A stretch of DNA of 64,000 bases from JAVVEG01 sp041689205 (GCA_041689205.1 JBDNGQ010000211.1:28170-92169); one strand, 5' to 3'; shown: positions 39,193 through 48,300, numbered from the stretch's first letter. The notes: generated by a model from the sequence alone, not told the origin. Translations and numbers: made by a program.

Positions 39193-39346
39193 CAAGGGCT
39201 GCAGATGCAGTCATCCACTGCGAGTCTCGTTCTATCGATTATCGAGATCTGTGCTGATCTTTTCCTGCTAGACTTGGGCTAAATCCGACGTTAGAAGACT
39301 TTTTCATTTATTCGCCAGCTACTTATCGGCCATCTACGGGCACCTG

Positions 39347-40036
39347 ATGATCAACAGATCGATATTGATAAAATCCCTGCTTTTGCTGCTGCTGATGCTG
39401 CCGGCATGGCTGTATGCGAATACTGAGGAACTTATCAAACTTGATGATGGCAGCACGGTAAAAGTTTTCATATTTTATCCCGAAGAACGTGGCAAAGGAC
39501 CATGGCCTCTGTGTGTGCTGATGCCAGGGGGCACCGCCAATGAATATGTAGCACGGGCGCAGTTCTGGCTCGGTCATGAACTGGCGAAACGAGGCTGGGC
39601 TATTGCTGTACCAGTGTCACCGGATGGAACGTCGTTTTTTGGTGCTAATGCTAAGAAAATACCTGAAGTCATCGAACATCTAAAGCAGTCAGATGCTATC
39701 CGACCTGGCAAATCATTGCTGGTAGGCGTATCCAATGGTGGCAGTGCGGCAATAGAGATAGCAAGCCGCAGCCCGCAAAACTATCTGGGCGTTGTCGCTG
39801 TGCCAGGTATAATTAAAGATGACGCCACCATTGGCAATATGCAGGGTCTTCCAGTTTACATCCGGATCGGCGCTAATGATTCACTGCGCTGGAATAGACA
39901 ATTGCCCGCACTGATCGAAAAACTGAATGCAGCTGACGCAAAGGTTAACGCAGAACTGATTCCAGGTGCCAAGCATGTATTCCCGATTGACTGGAACGAT
40001 TTGCAGCCATGGCTGGATTCACTGGAAAGTAATTAA
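39347..40036 (+). CDS. Exported alpha/beta hydrolase
   Basis: The product has 229 residues. A signal peptide (ILIKSLLLLLLMLPAWLYA) precedes an alpha/beta-hydrolase core. The nucleophile elbow is VGVSNGGSAA, the acid is probably in RIGANDSLRW, and the histidine is in PGAKHVFPIDW near the C-terminus. This resembles dienelactone hydrolase or feruloyl/acetyl esterase types. The substrate is unknown. It is monocistronic, followed by the promoter of the RNA unit. Confidence 0.75.
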   Translation: MINRSILIKSLLLLLLMLPAWLYANTEELIKLDDGSTVKVFIFYPEERGKGPWPLCVLMPGGTANEYVARAQFWLGHELAKRGWAIAVPVSPDGTSFFGANAKKIPEVIEHLKQSDAIRPGKSLLVGVSNGGSAAIEIASRSPQNYLGVVAVPGIIKDDATIGNMQGLPVYIRIGANDSLRWNRQLPALIEKLNAADAKVNAELIPGAKHVFPIDWNDLQPWLDSLESN

Positions 40037-40078
40037 CCTGTTCCTCATCCTCGTAAAAAAATATTTCTTAAATGAATA

Positions 40079-40106
40079 TTGACTTGTCATACAAAGAGCA
40101 TAAAAT
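40079..40106 (+). promoter_or_regulatory. Strong sigma-70 promoter of an RNA unit
   Basis: TTGACT (40079-40084) and TAAAAT (40101-40106) are separated by 16 bases. Transcription would start near 40113 and meet a strong terminator at 40312-40353. Confidence 0.65.
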
Positions 40107-40112
40107 CCCCGC

Positions 40113-40353
40113 CTCATTTTCCTAAAACTGATTTTTTTGAATGAAAAATTTAAACCTTCAACTCTGCCACGGCAAATCATTTGTCGCGCCATCGGAATAC
40201 GCCGCTCAACTCAGCGTTGTCCGTCTATGCGTGCGTATGGCCGTGACGAAAATTCGGCGGGAGGTCTGCCAGAGTAATTTCTAATTCCATGAATTAAAAA
40301 GTATCAGCTGCAAAGGCCTCTAATTCCAAAAGAATTCAGAGGCCTTTTTTTTT
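40113..40353 (+). ncRNA. Candidate structured RNA or attenuating leader before the MFS gene
   Basis: About 240 nt from promoter to intrinsic terminator. ACTCTG near 40159 and CAGAGT near 40270 can pair to close a domain of about 110 nt. Inside it GGCAAAT-C-ATTTGTC and CAAC-TCAGC-GTTG form small hairpins. A 47-codon reading frame (40141-40284) exists but has no ribosome binding site, which favours a non-coding or leader role. The MFS coding start is only about 60 bases beyond the terminator with no obvious promoter of its own, so the terminator may be a regulated attenuator. It could equally be an independent sRNA. It does not match any riboswitch class I could recall. Confidence 0.5.
40312..40353 (+). 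terminator. Strong intrinsic terminator of the RNA unit
   Basis: AAAGGCCTCTAATTC pairs with GAATTcAGAGGCCTTT (one bulged C) around a five-base loop, followed by nine T residues. It is the strongest terminator in the window. Confidence 0.88.
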
Positions 40354-40414
40354 CAGTTTTTTTAAGTTTTTAAGGAAATTCAGGCTCAAAAAGCCGTTTA
40401 TCAGGGTGCACGTT

Positions 40415-41608
40415 GTGGTACACAAATTAAAAAGAAATATAAAAATAGTCTATGCACTGGCTTTCTTTCATATGTTTATGTTGATTGTTCCAGTCATCGT
40501 ACCGTTCTTTCAATCGAAAGGATTAAGCCTGGCAGAGATCTTCTATCTGCAGGCAATCTATGCGCTGGTAATTGTGGTACTGGAGGCCCCTTCAGGATAT
40601 TTTGCGGACGTCATGGGTCGACGTCTGGCACTGCTGATCGGCAGCGCTGCTCACGGCATTGGCTATTTCTGGCTGAACTTTGTTGATGGCTTCTGGGGGC
40701 TGGCAGCATTCGAGCTGATTCTTGGTATTGCGATGAGCATGCTGTCAGGCGCGGATCTGGCCTTATTGTTCGATACTGAAAGAGCACTCGCAGAAAAAGA
40801 ACAGGAGCATGCGGCGAGTCTGGCTCATCTGGGTTTCACCAAATCTCTGGCCGAAGGCTCTGGCGCCTTGCTCGGTGGAGTGCTGGCCTTATGGTCATTT
40901 GATTTGATGGTGCTGATTCAATCGCTGATCGCATGGGTGTGCCTGCTGCTGGCCTTGCTGATCGTTGAGCCGCCTTATAAAGGCATCACCCCTGTCAGGC
41001 CTCAGTTGAGCATTAAGACTATTTACACCCACCTGCTGTTTGGAGATAAATTGCTGCGTCAGTTATTTATTGCTATCCCGCTTTACAATCTGGCGACGTT
41101 TCATGCGCTCTGGTTGATACAGCCTTATTGGGAGAAGAATGGTATTTCGCTGGCCTTGTTTGGCGCACTCTGGTTTGCTCAGAGCCTTACCGTGGGCATC
41201 GCAAACAAACTCAGCTATACCCTGGAAAGAAAGAAAGGGGCGGTATTTACCTTGTTTGTTATTGGCTTGCTGCCGATTGCGGGTCACTTCGGCATGGCAT
41301 GGTTTAATGGCTGGACGGGTATCGCGTTGTGTTTCATTCTGTTCTTCAGCCGCGGTCTTTATCAGGTGATCCTGGTCAATGCGCTGAACAACCGCATACC
41401 AGGAGATTTTCGTGCCACGGCTAACTCATTAACCAGCCTGACTTTTCGCTTTGGCTTTATTTTGACTGGGCCGCTTATTGGTTATCTGGCCGAGCATCAG
41501 GGCTTGTCGGTGACACTCAATATCCTTGGTCTGGCATCCGTGCTGATGTTTGTATTGATTATGCTGCCGCTGATCCGTGCTGTCAGTCTGTTGCCGCTGA
41601 GCAGATGA
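40415..41608 (+). CDS. MFS transporter
   Basis: The product has 397 residues and about 12 membrane helices. The MFS loop 2-3 signature is YFADVMGRRLALLIG near residue 65. Long cytoplasmic segments lie between the halves (EPPYKGITPVRPQLS). The C-terminal half has TANSLTSLTFRFGFILTGPL. The exported substrate is unknown. The GTG at 40415 follows AGGG at eight bases; a GTG three codons upstream (40406) is also possible. The gene lies just downstream of a terminator-bearing leader, which may control it. Confidence 0.85.
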   Translation: MVHKLKRNIKIVYALAFFHMFMLIVPVIVPFFQSKGLSLAEIFYLQAIYALVIVVLEAPSGYFADVMGRRLALLIGSAAHGIGYFWLNFVDGFWGLAAFELILGIAMSMLSGADLALLFDTERALAEKEQEHAASLAHLGFTKSLAEGSGALLGGVLALWSFDLMVLIQSLIAWVCLLLALLIVEPPYKGITPVRPQLSIKTIYTHLLFGDKLLRQLFIAIPLYNLATFHALWLIQPYWEKNGISLALFGALWFAQSLTVGIANKLSYTLERKKGAVFTLFVIGLLPIAGHFGMAWFNGWTGIALCFILFFSRGLYQVILVNALNNRIPGDFRATANSLTSLTFRFGFILTGPLIGYLAEHQGLSVTLNILGLASVLMFVLIMLPLIRAVSLLPLSR

Positions 41609-41674
41609 TTTCAGATCCTGCACATGCTAAAGTCTGCCCCGAAAGCTCACCTGGACAATGTCTGGAGATAAGAC

Positions 41675-42013
41675 ATGAAATTGATTACTGCGATTATCAA
41701 ACCATTTAAATCGGACGATGTTCGCGAGGCCTTGTCAGATCTGGGTGTCAGTGGCATGACAATGACTGAAGTCAAAGGCTTCGGACGTCAGAAAGGTCAT
41801 ACCGAATTGTATCGTGGCGCCGAGTATGTAGTGGATTTTCTTCCTAAAGCCAAGGTTGAGGTAGCCGTTGCGGATAGCCTGGTTGATCAGGCGGTGGAAG
41901 CAATATGTGACGCGGCAAACACCGGCCATATTGGTGATGGCAAAATCTTTGTTACCAATCTTGAACAGACCATCCGCATCCGAACCGGTGAAACCGGTAA
42001 TGATGCGGTTTGA
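41675..42013 (+). CDS. glnK: Nitrogen regulatory protein PII
   Basis: Trimeric signal protein that senses 2-oxoglutarate, ATP/ADP and uridylylation and controls nitrogen assimilation. The product has 112 residues. The T-loop KGHTELYRGAEYVVDFLP carries the uridylylated Tyr51, and GDGKIFV and IRIRTGE are the other PII signatures. MKLITAIIKPF and the VAVAD segment are nearer to GlnK than GlnB, but no amtB is next to it. GGAG precedes the ATG. No sigma-54 site was found upstream, which would be expected for a glnK-amtB operon. Confidence 0.9.
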   Translation: MKLITAIIKPFKSDDVREALSDLGVSGMTMTEVKGFGRQKGHTELYRGAEYVVDFLPKAKVEVAVADSLVDQAVEAICDAANTGHIGDGKIFVTNLEQTIRIRTGETGNDAV

Positions 42014-42022
42014 TTATCGCGA

Positions 42023-42472
42023 CTAATCAAGCAGACGTTTGTCCAGCATTCTTAAGGTAGTGATTGCATAAACCATCTTGTTGCCAGCAGGATCAGTGAA
42101 ATGCGTCGCTACCAGGGATGTTGATTTACCCTCTTTAATCAACTCACCGCGCAGTAGCATACGTGGCCCCATCACCGGCTCCAGGTAGTCAATGCGCATA
42201 TTAATTGTGGTCGCCCAGAAATCCGCCTGCTCGTCGTACAGCGTGCGGGCGGTATAAATGGAGATCATATCTACATAGGTTCCGGTGAATCCGCCGAATA
42301 GCTGCCGACGCGGATTCAGCATATGCGCTGGAACATGCACGTCCACTTCCACCAGACCACGTTCTTCACGCAGTATTTTCCATTTTGAGGCTTCTACCAG
42401 ATCACCGGCGCAATGGCCGGGACGCATAAATATCAGGTCTCTTTCGATTTTTTTCTGTTGTTGTTCAGCCAT
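42023..42472 (-). CDS. Acyl-CoA thioesterase, PaaI-like hotdog protein
   Basis: The product has 149 residues. The hotdog core shows PRRQLFGGFTGTYVDMISIYTART, in place of the usual N..G..H.G motif of PaaI-type thioesterases, followed by INMRIDYLEPVMGPRMLLRGE and AITTLRML. The substrate is unknown. It converges with glnK, with nine bases between the stops. Confidence 0.72.
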   Translation of the reverse strand: MAEQQQKKIERDLIFMRPGHCAGDLVEASKWKILREERGLVEVDVHVPAHMLNPRRQLFGGFTGTYVDMISIYTARTLYDEQADFWATTINMRIDYLEPVMGPRMLLRGELIKEGKSTSLVATHFTDPAGNKMVYAITTLRMLDKRLLD

Positions 42473-42609
42473 GCCATGGTGTCTCAGGTGAAATTCAAAG
42501 TTCAGGAAAGCTGCGCAGGATGCCGTAAAATACCGCGCTGGTCAAACGCAGGCAGATATTCTGCCGGTTGATCTGTAGACGACCCAGAACTCGAAGCGGG
42601 GATGCAAGT

Positions 42610-43623
42610 TCAAAAATCGAAGAAATACACTTCAAGGTTAAATTGAAATTGAGGGTCAGGCTTCCAGTTGTTTTCTCTCTCAGAAATTAACTGAGGAGCC
42701 AACTCCATCACCAGCCAGTCTTCGTAAATAGCTTTGCGATACACCGCCTGAAGAAAATAGTTTTCCGTGCGCGGGTTTGGTTGACTGATGCCAATCACGC
42801 CGAGCTCATAGGTTAATGTTTCACGTTCACCCAACGATTGATGAATAGAGAAAGATTGTCCAAACTCAAATTCATTGCGCTTGTCACTGAATTTCATTTC
42901 CGAATCCATCCGAAAATTCAGGCCGTCGCTGATGGTTCTGCTGAAATATACGCGGCTGTCCTGGCCCCAGCCATCCTGGTGGTAAAAATACAGTTTACTA
43001 TCAACCCCGCCATACCACTTCTCATTCAGATTTTTACCATAGCGAACTTTAAATCGATAAAACGGATCCACTGGCAGGCGCCCTCGTACACCTGCATCAT
43101 GGCTCATCTGTAAACCATTTCGTTCTGGCAATCGATAACTGAACCCCCCTGAAATTGAGGAAGGTCGAATATTGTTCAAGCGCTGATCACTCAACGATGT
43201 TCTTTCTGCATCCTCGGATTCAAATATCAGTTTCCAGCGCTCTGTTGCCCGTGGCAGATCGATGCGCCCGCTGATTCGCGCCGTGCCCTCATAGGAATCA
43301 TAGCGACTCACCCGCTGATTCAACTTTACGCGCAGATAGCTTTCATTGCTGCGTTCACCTACACCCTCACCAGCCAGCCAGTCATCAAGATAACGCCCCA
43401 CATTCGAGACGTTTCGCGACACACCGTCTCGCTGTGTCTCCAGCCAGTGCCAGCTGGACACCAGACGGGTTTCTTCAACGGCGTCACGAACCTGTTCAGT
43501 ATTGGCAGCCAGCAGGGGAACCGCCCAGGCAGAGATCATTAAGCCCAGAATGAATCTACCTGAACGGAATATTCTCCGTGCCGAGGTTGTCACAGGTTTT
43601 TGATAAAGACGCCAGTCATGCAT
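42610..43623 (-). CDS. Outer-membrane-like beta-barrel protein, unknown family
   Basis: The product has 337 residues. A signal peptide with a long basic N-region (hydrophobic FILGLMISAWAVPLLAA near residue 25-40) is followed by a predicted beta-barrel of about 270 residues. Alternating strands such as KWYGGVDSKLYFYHQD, YFSRTISDGLNFRMDSEMKF and YFLQAVYRKAIYE are seen, and the protein ends in FFDF with the terminal Phe typical of outer-membrane barrels. I do not recognise the family. It lies downstream of the blaI/M56 pair with 25 bases to the M56 stop, so it may be in that operon. Confidence 0.65.
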   Translation of the reverse strand: MHDWRLYQKPVTTSARRIFRSGRFILGLMISAWAVPLLAANTEQVRDAVEETRLVSSWHWLETQRDGVSRNVSNVGRYLDDWLAGEGVGERSNESYLRVKLNQRVSRYDSYEGTARISGRIDLPRATERWKLIFESEDAERTSLSDQRLNNIRPSSISGGFSYRLPERNGLQMSHDAGVRGRLPVDPFYRFKVRYGKNLNEKWYGGVDSKLYFYHQDGWGQDSRVYFSRTISDGLNFRMDSEMKFSDKRNEFEFGQSFSIHQSLGERETLTYELGVIGISQPNPRTENYFLQAVYRKAIYEDWLVMELAPQLISERENNWKPDPQFQFNLEVYFFDF

Positions 43624-43648
43624 AATTTTCTGCCAGTCAGGATTGCGA

Positions 43649-44608
43649 TCAGTGATATCCGATTACTTTAAAAAGCCACTCTGCCATGTGGTGCAGTGGC
43701 TCTACTATCAACAACATTACCAGCACTATCCCTGAGCCGGACAATAACAGTTGCCACTCGTGCAATTCAGTATAAACGCCTCCGAGTAATAAGGCTCTTA
43801 CTCGATTTTCCACCTGCGACTCAGCAAAACCTCTTGCACCAAAAGGAATTGAACGCGAACCACTGGACAACAACAGGCGTTTTATCTTCAAGATCACCTC
43901 TGCAACTTCCAGATAGCCGTGCTGTGCTGCTGCATGAAAGTCGCAGGCCTGCTCTGTCATGTCTGCCAGATCAGCACGTATTCGAGCAGCCAGACTAAGA
44001 GGCAGACCCGCAGTAAATATCCGCGCGGCGAGCAGACGCAGATTGTCCTTGCGTAACTGATGCGCGTGCTCATGGCTCAGGATAATCGCCATATCTTTGT
44101 CATTGCAGTATTCCAGCACCCTGTCTGCCACATATACCTGAGGAGTCCACCAACCCAGTGTGAACACCAGCGGCTCGTCGGTTCTAATTATCCGATATCC
44201 AGTCTGCTGGCGAGACAGAAACATAAACTGCTTATCCAACATTAATGAGTGCCTGACTGCGGTCCAGGATTTTATAAAAGCAGCAGTAAAAATACTGAAT
44301 AAACTCAATACACCCACCGCAGCGATTAAGGCCGATTGTATGACAGGGGTGTGAATTTGACAGTTTTCATGGCAATGCAAATCGATCAGCACAACTCTGG
44401 TGTCGGGTAAAAATAAAAAAGCCGTGCTTATCAAGGCAAGTAGAAACGGTCCCGCCAGGTAGATCAGTAATAGATTACTGCCGTGTCCTGGGTGGAGGCG
44501 CAGTAGACCTCGGCTTACCGGACCGTAAAATGCAGCGAATATAAAACCAAACACCAGCCAGCAGAACAGCACGAGCGCTGAAAAGGATCCAATCGTGTTA
44601 AGCATCAT
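43649..44608 (-). CDS. BlaR1-like M56 membrane metallopeptidase
   Basis: The product has 319 residues. Four membrane helices (about 10-30, 42-65, 88-112 and 288-308) surround a cytoplasmic zinc-protease domain with LSHEHAHQLRKDNLRL (HExxH variant HEHAH). The BlaR/MecR penicillin-sensing domain is absent. In the known systems the protease cleaves the partner BlaI-type repressor. The start is set at 44608, with GGA seven bases upstream; an in-frame TTG at 44620 is an alternative. It overlaps the end of the blaI-like gene by 11 bases. Confidence 0.82.
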   Translation of the reverse strand: MMLNTIGSFSALVLFCWLVFGFIFAAFYGPVSRGLLRLHPGHGSNLLLIYLAGPFLLALISTAFLFLPDTRVVLIDLHCHENCQIHTPVIQSALIAAVGVLSLFSIFTAAFIKSWTAVRHSLMLDKQFMFLSRQQTGYRIIRTDEPLVFTLGWWTPQVYVADRVLEYCNDKDMAIILSHEHAHQLRKDNLRLLAARIFTAGLPLSLAARIRADLADMTEQACDFHAAAQHGYLEVAEVILKIKRLLLSSGSRSIPFGARGFAESQVENRVRALLLGGVYTELHEWQLLLSGSGIVLVMLLIVEPLHHMAEWLFKVIGYH

Positions 44609-45035
44609 TATCTTTTCCAACCACGCTGGCCTCCAGTTCGCTGCGCTTCTGTCTGATTAATTGTTCAAGATCATGCAACGATTTTTCATCAAGATCAGCG
44701 GCTACATTCACAAAACTGCTCAGTATGGTTTCCATGCGGCCATCGTGCAGCAGATGAATAACATCGCTCATCAAACGTGCGAGTAGTTGCGGCCGCATTA
44801 CCACGGGGAAATACAGATATGCGCGTCCCTGTTTACTGCGGCCTGCCAGATTTTTCCTGTGCAGACGCTCCAGAGTTGACTGCACTGTACTTAATGAGGG
44901 CTTATTGCGAAGCAGTCTGCCGCAGATTGTTCTGGCGTCAAGATCAGATTCTTTCCACAAAACTTCCAGCACCAGAAGCTCCAACTCTCCGAGAGTACCT
45001 GGTAATGCATTTGAGGCGGCGCGAGTTTTGATCAT
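44598..45035 (-). CDS. BlaI/MecI/CopY-family repressor
   Basis: A winged-helix repressor of 145 residues. GTLGELELLVLEVLWKESDLDARTI and NKPSLSTVQSTLERLHRKNLAGRSKQGRAYLYFP match the DNA-binding domain of BlaI/CopY. The C-terminal helices (LMSDVIHLLHDGRMETILSSF) are the dimerisation part. It is coupled to the M56 peptidase gene and divergent from a TonB-dependent receptor gene. The intergenic dyad at 45142-45166 is a plausible operator. Probable targets are its own operon and the receptor gene. Confidence 0.85.
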   Translation of the reverse strand: MIKTRAASNALPGTLGELELLVLEVLWKESDLDARTICGRLLRNKPSLSTVQSTLERLHRKNLAGRSKQGRAYLYFPVVMRPQLLARLMSDVIHLLHDGRMETILSSFVNVAADLDEKSLHDLEQLIRQKRSELEASVVGKDNDA

Positions 45036-45141
45036 TTTTTGTTAAAACCGAGCAGGTATCGGTTTCCTGCTCTCCTGATAAGTACTCTATTTTCAGATAG
45101 TTAAAATTTTACGCTGCGTATCTTCGTGATAATCAGCACGT

Positions 45142-45166
45142 ATATTGTCTGCTACCGATACAATAT
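45142..45166. promoter_or_regulatory. Candidate BlaI-type operator
   Basis: ATATTGT and ACAATAT form a 7-bp inverted repeat with 11 bases between, in the divergent intergenic region of the repressor and TonB receptor genes. BlaI/CopY operators are dyads with a TACA/TGTA core; this one has ACAAT/ATTGT half-sites. Binding is inferred only. Confidence 0.5.
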
Positions 45167-45246
45167 GACTGCAGCATGGGTTGACACAGGTCTATCACCA
45201 CTTTGACAGAAGACTGCAAAAAATCAATACGGAAGGATCCCTGAAA

Positions 45247-47310
45247 ATGCGTCAACAAAGCACTGCAGTAATAATACTGATCGTAGCGAGCGGTTTGATT
45301 ACAACCCACTCCCAGCGCTCACATGCTGCTGAACCGACCAGCAATAACATAGAAGAAATCATCGTAGCCGGTCAAGTCAATGACCTTGTTGGCGAACCAC
45401 AGACAGCAACTGAAGGTTTAATATTTGATACCCAATTAAAGCTGCGGCCGGTATCACGTTCAGCTGAGTTGCTGGAATTTATTCCAGGTGTCATAGCGAC
45501 TCAACACAGTGGTGAAGGCAAGGCCAACCAATACTTCCTGCGTGGGTTCAATCTTGACCATGGCACCGACCTGGCAATTCGTGTGGACGGTATGCCGGTC
45601 AATATGCCAACTCATACCCATGGTCAGGGTTATGCGGATATCAATTTTGTAATCCCGGAACTGATCGACTCGCTCTCTTACCGCAAAGGTCCTTATTATG
45701 CGCAGATTGGCGATTTCGCAACGGCTGGCTCCACCGAGCTTGCCGTCGTTGATGACCTGCGGCAGGGTTACGCCAGCCTGACTGTGGGTCAGAACGACTA
45801 TCAGCGGATATTCGCCGGTCAATCCTTCGTGGCAGGCGAGGGAAAACTTACTCTGGCAGGCGCTGCCACCCGCTACGGTGGTCCCTGGCAACTTGATCAG
45901 GACCTGAACGAGCGCAAAGGCCTGGTCAAATTTCACCAGGAGTCAGAGCGCTCAGCCTGGAACCTGACGGCAATGAGCTACGATAACAGCTGGAATGCCA
46001 CCGACCAGATTCCGTTGCGTGCGCTTGACAGCGGCAGCCTGGATCGTTTTGGCACCATTGATCCCAGCAGCGGTGGCGATTCGCGGCGTCGCAGTCTCTC
46101 TTACAACTGGCAGCAAAATCAGGATGTATCGCGCTGGAAAATAAACGCCTATGCGATGGACTATGACCTTGATCTCTTCTCCAACTTTACTTACTTCATG
46201 GAAGATCCCCTGCGCGGGGATCAATTCCAGCAATCCGATCAACGCCATGTCTTCGGCTTCGACAGTGAGTATCGCTATCAGACTGAAATATTTGATACCC
46301 CCAGTGAAGTCAGCTTTGGCCTGCAGACACGTTACGATGACATAGATACCGGTTTATATAAAACCATGCAGAGAACAGTGTTTGCGACAACACGTGAAGA
46401 TAGCATCAAGCAATCATTAAGCAGCAGCTGGGTTGCTGTGCAACAGCAATGGAGCAAGAACTTCCGCAGTGTTGCCGGCCTGCGTCTGGATCATTATCGG
46501 TTTGATGTGACTGCCGACATTCCTGATAACAGTGGCGCCGGGGCCGAAACTCTTGTCAGTCCAAAACTTAATCTTATCTACAGCCCGCCGGGGCAGACCG
46601 AATACTACTTTAGTGTTGGTCAGGGATTTCACAGCAACGATGCACGCGGCGCTACTATCACAATCGATCCGGTCAGCGGCGAGCCTGTCGATAAAGTAGA
46701 CCCGCTGGCCAAAGCACGGAGCATTGAGCTCGGATTACGTAATTCTATTATTCCTAAAACCCGGATTACGATTTCAACATTTTTGATGGCACTTGAGTCC
46801 GAGCTGGTCTATGTGGGTGATGCAGGTGCCACAGAGGCACGAGAGAAAAGCAGAAGGCGCGGTATCGAAGTCAGCGCTCTTTATGCGCCCACTTCCTGGC
46901 TGCTGCTGGATACCGATATTACCGTCACTCACGCCCGCTTCTCCGGCGTCGGCGCAGATAACCATATCCCCAACTCAGTCAGCCATACCGCCTCGTTTGG
47001 CTTAATTGTGCACGAAGCTGATCAATGGAGCGGTGGTTTGCGACTTCGATATCTTGGCAAAGCGCCACTGTCAGAATCCGGACGTCCTCGCTCAGAATCA
47101 ACATTGTTAGTCAATCTGCAGAGCGTTTATCAGATTAACCCGCGATTTACTGCGACGCTTGAGCTGCTGAACCTGCTGGACAGTCAGGATCACGATATCA
47201 GTTATTTTTACCAATCGCAGTTGTCCGATGAAACAGCGCCTCAGGAGGATATACATTTTCATCCTGTCGAACCTCGTTCTTTGCGACTGACACTGCAGGC
47301 GAGGTTTTAG
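45247..47310 (+). CDS. TonB-dependent outer-membrane receptor
   Basis: The product has 687 residues. The signal peptide (VIILIVASGLITTHSQRSHA-A) is followed by a short region with EEIIVAGQV and the plug domain LEFIPGVIATQHSGEGKANQYFLRGFNLDHGTDLAIRVDG (residues about 85-125). The 22-strand barrel ends in LRLTLQARF. The ATG at 45247 follows GGAAGGA; an upstream ATG at 45181 lies in the operator region. The substrate is unknown; THTHGQGYADINF and EDIHFHP are family features of a large uncharacterised subgroup. Divergence from the BlaI/M56 genes suggests regulated expression. No exbB or tonB is nearby. Confidence 0.9.
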   Translation: MRQQSTAVIILIVASGLITTHSQRSHAAEPTSNNIEEIIVAGQVNDLVGEPQTATEGLIFDTQLKLRPVSRSAELLEFIPGVIATQHSGEGKANQYFLRGFNLDHGTDLAIRVDGMPVNMPTHTHGQGYADINFVIPELIDSLSYRKGPYYAQIGDFATAGSTELAVVDDLRQGYASLTVGQNDYQRIFAGQSFVAGEGKLTLAGAATRYGGPWQLDQDLNERKGLVKFHQESERSAWNLTAMSYDNSWNATDQIPLRALDSGSLDRFGTIDPSSGGDSRRRSLSYNWQQNQDVSRWKINAYAMDYDLDLFSNFTYFMEDPLRGDQFQQSDQRHVFGFDSEYRYQTEIFDTPSEVSFGLQTRYDDIDTGLYKTMQRTVFATTREDSIKQSLSSSWVAVQQQWSKNFRSVAGLRLDHYRFDVTADIPDNSGAGAETLVSPKLNLIYSPPGQTEYYFSVGQGFHSNDARGATITIDPVSGEPVDKVDPLAKARSIELGLRNSIIPKTRITISTFLMALESELVYVGDAGATEAREKSRRRGIEVSALYAPTSWLLLDTDITVTHARFSGVGADNHIPNSVSHTASFGLIVHEADQWSGGLRLRYLGKAPLSESGRPRSESTLLVNLQSVYQINPRFTATLELLNLLDSQDHDISYFYQSQLSDETAPQEDIHFHPVEPRSLRLTLQARF

Positions 47311-47312
47311 TC

Positions 47313-48185
47313 TCAGCGCGGCGTGCTCAGGAATTTTCCAAGATATTGCATGGCATCACCCAATGAACTCCCCCAGGCCGCGAAATCGTGGTCGCCATCA
47401 AATATGCGCAGCTCCACCAGTTCGGGCTGATGTTCACGCAGGGCCTGAAAAAATCCGGCGGCATGCCAGGCAATATCAAATCTGTCGTGATCGCCACTGT
47501 TGATATAGAAGGGAACGGTAATGCCGCTGTTTTTATAGCTGTCGAATACTGATACCCAGTTCAGCGATGCCCATACCTCCGGGTCGAACTCGCCATTATT
47601 TTGAAAGATATCAATACGCGTGGCTGAAGAGCTAGCCGGTGGTACTGGATTATAAACCGCTGGGCTTAACGGCGCCGCTGCTGCAAATAACTGTGGATAT
47701 TTCAGCGCCGCATTAGTAGTACCGAAGCCACCGGCCGAGTACCCGGATATTGCCCGTCCTTCGCGTAGCGCCAGGCTGCGATAGCTGGCGTCAATGTGAG
47801 GAATCAGATCATTCACCAGTGCAGACTGGGCGGCTTCGGCCTTAGTGTCGGCCCACCAGAAATTCGGATCTGCGGGGATGACAATTAACTGCGCAGGAAT
47901 AAGTCCCGCTGCTATCAATGCGTCAGCTGTTTGCTGCACACCACCCTGCTGCACCCAGCTGTTCTCTGTGCCAGATGCACCATGCAGCAGATACAACACG
48001 GGATAACGTAATCCGGAAGCTTCATAACCGTCCGGTGTATAGAGATTGTAAACATAGCTGCGTCCAAGTGTTTCAGACTCAAAGCTGTGATGGCTGATCG
48101 CACTTGCCGCCCACAGCGATGATGACACTAACAAAAATGCGACGGTAATAAATGAATTGATACAAGTCTGCTGCAATAAACGCAT
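47313..48185 (-). CDS. Exported esterase, esterase D/PHB-depolymerase type
   Basis: The product has 290 residues. A signal peptide (FITVAFLLVSSSLWA-A) precedes an alpha/beta hydrolase of the PF00756 type. The strand-turn YPVLYLLHGASGTENSW, the nucleophile elbow ISGYSAGGFGTTNA (Ser in GYSAG) and the final GDHDFAAWG with the catalytic His are visible. It hydrolyses esters in the periplasm. Its stop lies two bases from the TonB receptor stop, with convergent transcripts. Confidence 0.82.
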   Translation of the reverse strand: MRLLQQTCINSFITVAFLLVSSSLWAASAISHHSFESETLGRSYVYNLYTPDGYEASGLRYPVLYLLHGASGTENSWVQQGGVQQTADALIAAGLIPAQLIVIPADPNFWWADTKAEAAQSALVNDLIPHIDASYRSLALREGRAISGYSAGGFGTTNAALKYPQLFAAAAPLSPAVYNPVPPASSSATRIDIFQNNGEFDPEVWASLNWVSVFDSYKNSGITVPFYINSGDHDRFDIAWHAAGFFQALREHQPELVELRIFDGDHDFAAWGSSLGDAMQYLGKFLSTPR

Positions 48186-48282
48186 GGATGGTCCTTGGGT
48201 TTTTTAAATCAGGGAGGCTGCTTTGCGATCGACAGTAGCCGAAACCTTTCTTTGAGTAAAGATATGCACCAGAGAGTTTGGT

Positions 48283-48300
48283 AAATTAATGAAATTAATG
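48283..48300 (+). repeat. Tandem 9-bp repeat upstream of the sigma-54 promoter
   Basis: AAATTAATG occurs twice head to tail, about 66 bases before the -24 element. It could be an activator binding site, but an AT-rich chance repeat is possible. Confidence 0.3.

Noticed and set aside
40159..40280. c-di-GMP riboswitch (GEMM) in the MFS leader
   Set aside because: CACGGCAAA is near the start but the other conserved GEMM elements are absent.
40141..40284. 47-residue peptide gene in the MFS leader
   Set aside because: No ribosome binding site and no recognisable protein family, so not called as a CDS. Its position and in-frame stop are noted in the RNA entry.
41609..41674. Sigma-54 promoter before the PII gene
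   Set aside because: Searched because glnK genes often have one, but no GG-N10-GC element is present.
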